Assembly (NCBI RefSeq): GCF_003383615.1
Contig: NZ_QNUL01000019.1
Coordinates: 1-64,000 of the forward strand
Reading direction: 5' to 3'
From: Dyadobacter luteus
GTDB lineage: Bacteria > Bacteroidota > Bacteroidia > Cytophagales > Spirosomataceae
DNA: 64,000 nt
In this document: piece after piece, positions 61,201 to 64,000 of the stretch
How the letters are laid out: each line of letters begins with the position of its first letter
Numbering within the stretch: the first letter of the stretch is position 1
Program-made: the position numbers and the translations under genes
Notes under the pieces: generated by a model
Database searches by the model: none
Told to the model about the DNA's origin: nothing
Seen by the model: the letters and a program-made list of their open reading frames with translations, nothing else

Positions 61201-61404
61201 GGCTATACTTTCCCAAACCGCTTAACGAGCAAACTGGGGCTGGAATCTTTGAGGATATTTACCAGTATTCAGCAGCCTAAAATCTGGTCAAGCTTCATTT
61301 CAAAATACAATGGTGTTGATCCCGAAACTGACGGAACAGCTGTTAATAATGGTATTACACCGGCTACCAGAGTATGGACATTTGGGTTAAACGTTAAATT
61401 CTGA
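58264..61404 (+). CDS. SusC/RagA-family TonB-linked outer membrane protein
   Basis: This outer-membrane channel, 1,046 residues, imports glycans or peptides captured by SusD. It has a signal peptide (YLLGLALTGVLGMSNVAHA) and a CarboxypepD_reg-like domain (about residues 45-120). The plug domain begins at the SusC signature LSEVVVVGYGTQKKSQTTGAIS and the secretin-like IYGARGANGVVLVTTKRG. A 22-strand barrel follows, ending in FGLNVKF. It is 48 bp upstream of the susD gene. The substrate is not evident, as no glycosidase, lyase or regulator lies within the window next to the pair. Confidence 0.96.
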   Translation: MKQNFTSISRYLLGLALTGVLGMSNVAHAKSLPLVIKERTVDRTVSGTIVAAEDNLAVPGVSVVLKGTRSGTNTDADGNFKIDIVDDKSVLVFSAVGFVTQEVVVGNKSTFAIALVSDMKALSEVVVVGYGTQKKSQTTGAISSVSAKEITEMPITNLGQALQGRTAGVDVSQSGSKPGAAPKILIRGRRSFNAGNDPLYVVDGIPLSAGYEDINPNDIQSMEVLKDATATAIYGARGANGVVLVTTKRGGAKGKTTVTYDTYFGQSQALNKLELFSGPEFAEYVREAYRSTKNSQGQIIYTDANGNYVPTGKSDPAADAKIAVLGGDPNVKAGIDAGRSTDYQDLILRKGFQQNHTLGVQGGSDRTQFYISAGVFQDKGITKGLDFTRTSVRTNIDHSINKRLKVGISSYLMYSNRNGETLNPYSFTINQNPLGAPYKEDGSINFAPTNDALLTNPLAEIVDGAQVDNTKKYRIFNSIYAEVQILDGLKYRVNFGPDITVTRWGRFIGAQTNARKGGDAQASNLNRFGFNWTVENILSYNKTFNNKHNLGVTLVQSIQRDRFENFGTNVQGVPVEKQQFYNMGNASSILQTVSGLSEWTINSFLGRLNYDFNDKYLITLTLRRDGSSRFGENTKWGNFPGVAVGWNISNEPFLKSTPWLDLLKLRAGWGKVGNQGVAPYQTQGLLARTVYAWDNTGAFGYRPGSIGNPDLRWESSASTNVGVDFSLLAGRVQGSLEVYQTNTTDLLLSDQLPGSIGFSAVTRNVGETRNRGIELGITTTNVNSKGGFKWSTDFQFTKNTEAIVSLYNGKVDDVGNRWFIGKPLNSFFDYKKAGIWQVSEAEQAKKFYPGDQNNALGAGVGQVKVQDTNGDGVINAQDRVLLGSDVPDFSMGLTNRFSYKGFDLSFFFFGRFGQTIISGFHQNNNALAGRYQQIKVDYWTPDNPDAQFPRPFSSQEFPQYNTTLIYFDGSFIKLRNINAGYTFPNRLTSKLGLESLRIFTSIQQPKIWSSFISKYNGVDPETDGTAVNNGITPATRVWTFGLNVKF

Positions 61405-61452
61405 GACGTGTTTTCGAAAAGAAGCAAGTCATAACTACTAATTTTACAAGAC

Positions 61453-63147
61453 ATGAATTTCAAATATATAATAACAAAACCCGCCAAAATTATGGCCTTA
61501 GCTGCCTTGATGCTTTCCGGGCAGGCGTGTAATCATTTGTTGGATGAAGAAGTAATATCAGGAATTGATACCAACTACCTCAATACAGCCAAAGGATTTG
61601 AGGATGGCGTAAATTCGGCTTATTCTGCACTGCGTATTTATTATGCTACTCAGCTTGGACTGACGATGACCGAATTCGGGACTGATATTTATGCTACCGG
61701 AGCGGATGGGGGATACAAAGGGTTCCATTTTTATGATACACAAATGAACCCGACCGTAGATTATCTGGCTATTTTGTGGGATGAGTTTTATCGTGGCATC
61801 AATACTTGTAATGCTATTATCGACAGAGCACCCAATGTTTCTGGAGTCGCAGATGATATCAAAAAGTTACGTATTGCTGAGATGAAATTTCTGCGCGCGC
61901 ATTATTATTTCATCCTGTTTCAGCAGTATGGTGGAGTGGATCTACGCCTGACTGAAACATTATTGGCAACGAAAGAAACCAAAAGGTTTACTGATGCAGA
62001 AATGTATGCTGCCATAATTAAGGATATGACGGAGGCAATTACTGATCTGCCGGCAACATCTGCTCAGTATGGTCGTATTATCAAGCCTGTTGCCGAGATG
62101 GGGTTGGCGAAAGTATATCTGGCTAAGGCGTATTCTGCGCAGAAAGCAGCAGATGATTTTACCAAAGCCGCAGACCTTTGTAATAATGTAATCACAAAAT
62201 ATAGTTTTAAGCTACAGGATGACTTTGCAAGCGTGTTTGATGAAGGAAATCAGAGAAATACAGAGATCGTATGGGCGGCGCAGTATACATCTGATCCACT
62301 TACGAACCTGACAAACAATACGGGAGCAACCAATGGAGGAAACAACCTGCACTTATTTTTTGGAATGCAGTATGATGTACAGGCAGGTATGCAGCGCGAT
62401 ATCCTGAACGGTCGACCATTCAAACGTCTTCGTCCGACGACTTACTGCACAGATGTTGTTTTTGGGGAAAGAGTGAACGATTCACGCTACAAGAAAACGT
62501 TCAAAGACACCTGGTTGTCTAACAAGCCAGGTACCTATAATACAGCTTTTGACGATTCAAAAACCAGTGTAACTTTCGCAGCAGGAGATACAACGATCTT
62601 TATTCCTGGTTTTGAAATGTCTAAAGCAGACAGAGCGAAAAAGAAATACCAGGTGCTGGTTCCAAGCAAATATTCCGAAGCATTGTTTCCGACTTTGCGC
62701 AAGTTTTTTGATACCAAACGTCCTGATATGACATATGAAGCAGGAAGTCGCGATTACTTTATTTTCCGTTTGGCAGAAACTTATCTGATGTTGTCAGAAG
62801 CCCAGTTAGGTGCAGGGAAAGCTAAGGAAGCGACAGATGCGATCAATATGGTACGTGCAAGAGCGGGCTGGGCAGGTAAAAAAGAAGCCATGGCAATTAC
62901 GCAGGCGCAAATGACATTTGAATTTCTGATGGAAGAACGTGCGAGAGAATTGGCAGGCGAGCAGTCACGTTGGATGGATCTGAAACGCTGGGGAAATCTT
63001 GTAGATCGTGTGAAAAAATACAATCCACAGGCGGCAGCAAACGTAGGTCCACAACATTTACTGCGACCTATCCCTCAAACACAAATTGACCGTAGTGCTA
63101 AAAATACTGAAGGCGTTTCAGTATTTGCTCAAAATCCGGGTTATTAA
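61453..63147 (+). CDS. SusD/RagB-family nutrient-binding outer membrane lipoprotein
   Basis: This surface lipoprotein, 564 residues, forms the lid on SusC. It has an N-terminal lipobox LSGQAC (Cys26), then TPR-like helices (ELKKLRIAEMKFLRAHYYF-type block, here AEMKFLRAHYYFILFQQYGG) and the C-terminal SusD region (FEFLMEERARELAGEQSRWMDLKRWGNLVDRV). It directly follows susC, so the two are co-expressed. A perfect palindromic terminator follows. Confidence 0.95.
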   Translation: MNFKYIITKPAKIMALAALMLSGQACNHLLDEEVISGIDTNYLNTAKGFEDGVNSAYSALRIYYATQLGLTMTEFGTDIYATGADGGYKGFHFYDTQMNPTVDYLAILWDEFYRGINTCNAIIDRAPNVSGVADDIKKLRIAEMKFLRAHYYFILFQQYGGVDLRLTETLLATKETKRFTDAEMYAAIIKDMTEAITDLPATSAQYGRIIKPVAEMGLAKVYLAKAYSAQKAADDFTKAADLCNNVITKYSFKLQDDFASVFDEGNQRNTEIVWAAQYTSDPLTNLTNNTGATNGGNNLHLFFGMQYDVQAGMQRDILNGRPFKRLRPTTYCTDVVFGERVNDSRYKKTFKDTWLSNKPGTYNTAFDDSKTSVTFAAGDTTIFIPGFEMSKADRAKKKYQVLVPSKYSEALFPTLRKFFDTKRPDMTYEAGSRDYFIFRLAETYLMLSEAQLGAGKAKEATDAINMVRARAGWAGKKEAMAITQAQMTFEFLMEERARELAGEQSRWMDLKRWGNLVDRVKKYNPQAAANVGPQHLLRPIPQTQIDRSAKNTEGVSVFAQNPGY

Positions 63148-63170
63148 TTCCAGGATCTTGAAAAGATTAA

Positions 63171-63218
63171 CTTAAGCAAACAGGGCTGAGGAATTTTCCT
63201 CAGCCCTGTTTGCTTAAG
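63171..63218. terminator. perfect 23-bp palindromic terminator between susD and thiL
   Basis: Arms 63171-63193 and 63196-63218 are exact inverted repeats of 23 bases around TT. The GC-rich core is CAGGGCTGAGG. It sits between convergent genes and is likely used in both directions. Confidence 0.85.
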
Positions 63219-63237
63219 TCGTTATCATAAATGGAAT

Positions 63238-64000
63238 TTAGCTCCATCCTTGCGCTGTAATCGGTACTCTGTTGTCTCCTTTTGTATGCAGCACAATTTC
63301 TTCTTTATTATCAGTCACATACCCTATAACTGTAATTTTTGGATTGTTTTTAACTAACTCGTAGGCATCCTGAGAAATTGTAAACAAAAGTTCATAATCC
63401 TCGCCGCCGTTCAACGCTGCGGTAATCGGGCTTATATTGAGCTCGGTGGCAGCAAGGAATGTATGGTCATCGATAGGTAATCTTTCTTCATATACGATGG
63501 CTCCTACCTGCGATTGGGCGCAAAGGTGAAGTAAATCTGAAGCAAGTCCGTCAGACAAGTCGATCATGGCAGTTGGAAGTACGCCTGCTTCTGCAAGTTC
63601 ATATACCACATCCATTCTGGCCTCAGGACGAAGCTGGCGCTGGATTACGTAGTCGTTCCCCTCCAGTTCGGGCTGCATATTAGGGTTTGCAAGGAAAACT
63701 TGTTTCTCTCTTTCCAGTAGTTGTAAGCCAAGGTAAGCACCGCCTAAGTCGCCGGTAACGCATAGAATATCATTGGCTTTGGCTGTGTTACGGTACGTAA
63801 TCAGATCTTTCTTCACTTGTCCGAACACACTCACAGAAATCAGCAGTCCTGATCTTGAAGAAGAAGTATCTCCTCCGACGAGGTCCACGTTGTAGTCTCT
63901 ACACGCAGCATGAATACCTGCATAGAGCTCGTCTACTGCTTCTACAGAGAATCGGTTGCTCAATGCAAGACTTACAGTAACCTGCTTTGGAATACCATTC
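63238..64000 (-). CDS. thiL: thiamine-phosphate kinase, N-terminus beyond the window
   Basis: ThiL phosphorylates thiamine monophosphate to the active diphosphate. The visible part (about 254 residues) has NGIPKQVTVSLALSNRFSVEAV, the DLVGGDTSSSRSGLLISVSVFG Mg/ATP-binding block, VTGDLGGAYLGLQLLERE and MIDLSDGLASDLLHLC. The C-terminal GGEDYELLFTI is also present. The frame continues past base 64000 on the minus strand, so the gene is cut by the window edge, not broken. No TPP riboswitch is visible in the part shown. Confidence 0.93.
   Translation of the reverse strand, partial: NGIPKQVTVSLALSNRFSVEAVDELYAGIHAACRDYNVDLVGGDTSSSRSGLLISVSVFGQVKKDLITYRNTAKANDILCVTGDLGGAYLGLQLLEREKQVFLANPNMQPELEGNDYVIQRQLRPEARMDVVYELAEAGVLPTAMIDLSDGLASDLLHLCAQSQVGAIVYEERLPIDDHTFLAATELNISPITAALNGGEDYELLFTISQDAYELVKNNPKITVIGYVTDNKEEIVLHTKGDNRVPITAQGWS

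Noticed and set aside
1..64000. tRNA, rRNA, insertion sequence or prophage genes
   Set aside because: I scanned for T-loop-like sequences, transposase or integrase motifs and long terminal inverted repeats and saw none that hold up.

Overview
The window looks like a chromosomal segment of a Bacteroidota bacterium, most likely order Cytophagales (Spirosomaceae, Dyadobacter-like; the genus is an inference). The evidence is a SusC/SusD pair, a type IX secretion (T9SS) C-terminal sorting domain, a bacillithiol enzyme (BshC), a SecA of about 1,110 residues, and several promoters of the Bacteroidota form TTTG-N(~20)-TAnnTTTG. I see no rRNA, tRNA, CRISPR array, transposase or phage gene.

Layout. 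1-4.9 kb: a peptide-export module made of a CPBP membrane protease, a C39-peptidase ABC exporter and an HlyD-type adaptor, with a leaderless metzincin-like protease facing it. 5.1-9.3 kb: an Rrf2 regulator, then a sugar-modification cluster (SDR epimerase, GT2, GT-C membrane transferase). 9.4-12.9 kb: a small lipoprotein, oligopeptidase F and a dicarboxylate/amino-acid symporter. 13.1-17.3 kb: a tight heme uptake and handling operon (small conserved protein, hmuT, hmuU, hmuV, hmuS). 17.5-20.6 kb: a heparinase II/III-like protein and a GT4 enzyme. 20.7-25.6 kb: methylglyoxal synthase, a thioredoxin-fold protein, nuoI-nuoJ-nuoK and a small DMT-type transporter. NuoI carries a very long repeat tail not expected in complex I.

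25.6-30.5 kb (minus strand): one apparent operon running ECF sigma factor, anti-sigma factor, adhesin-like surface protein, then two paralogous outer-membrane proteins separated by a small unknown gene. 30.6-37.4 kb: a giant alpha-2-macroglobulin lipoprotein and ispH. 37.6-39.9 kb (plus strand): a second sigma/anti-sigma/adhesin-like module, in mirror orientation to the first. 39.9-43.5 kb: bshC and an acyl-CoA dehydrogenase. 43.6-48.7 kb: a T9SS-exported GH42-like protein with two glycosyltransferases. 48.8-50 kb: a thiolase. The acyl-CoA dehydrogenase and thiolase promoter regions share a palindromic element, GTATGC-NN-GCATAC, which suggests one fatty-acid repressor controls both.

50.2-57.7 kb is housekeeping: PspC-like protein, SecA, phosphatidylserine decarboxylase, rhomboid protease, polyprenyl diphosphate synthase and a class IV aminotransferase. 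58.3-63.1 kb is a SusC/SusD pair with a near-perfect inverted repeat upstream. The window ends inside thiL.

The most unusual items are the NuoI repeat tail with an exact 198-bp tandem duplication inside it, the mirrored sigma/anti-sigma/adhesin modules, the shared beta-oxidation operator, and the peptide exporter whose cargo is not visible here.
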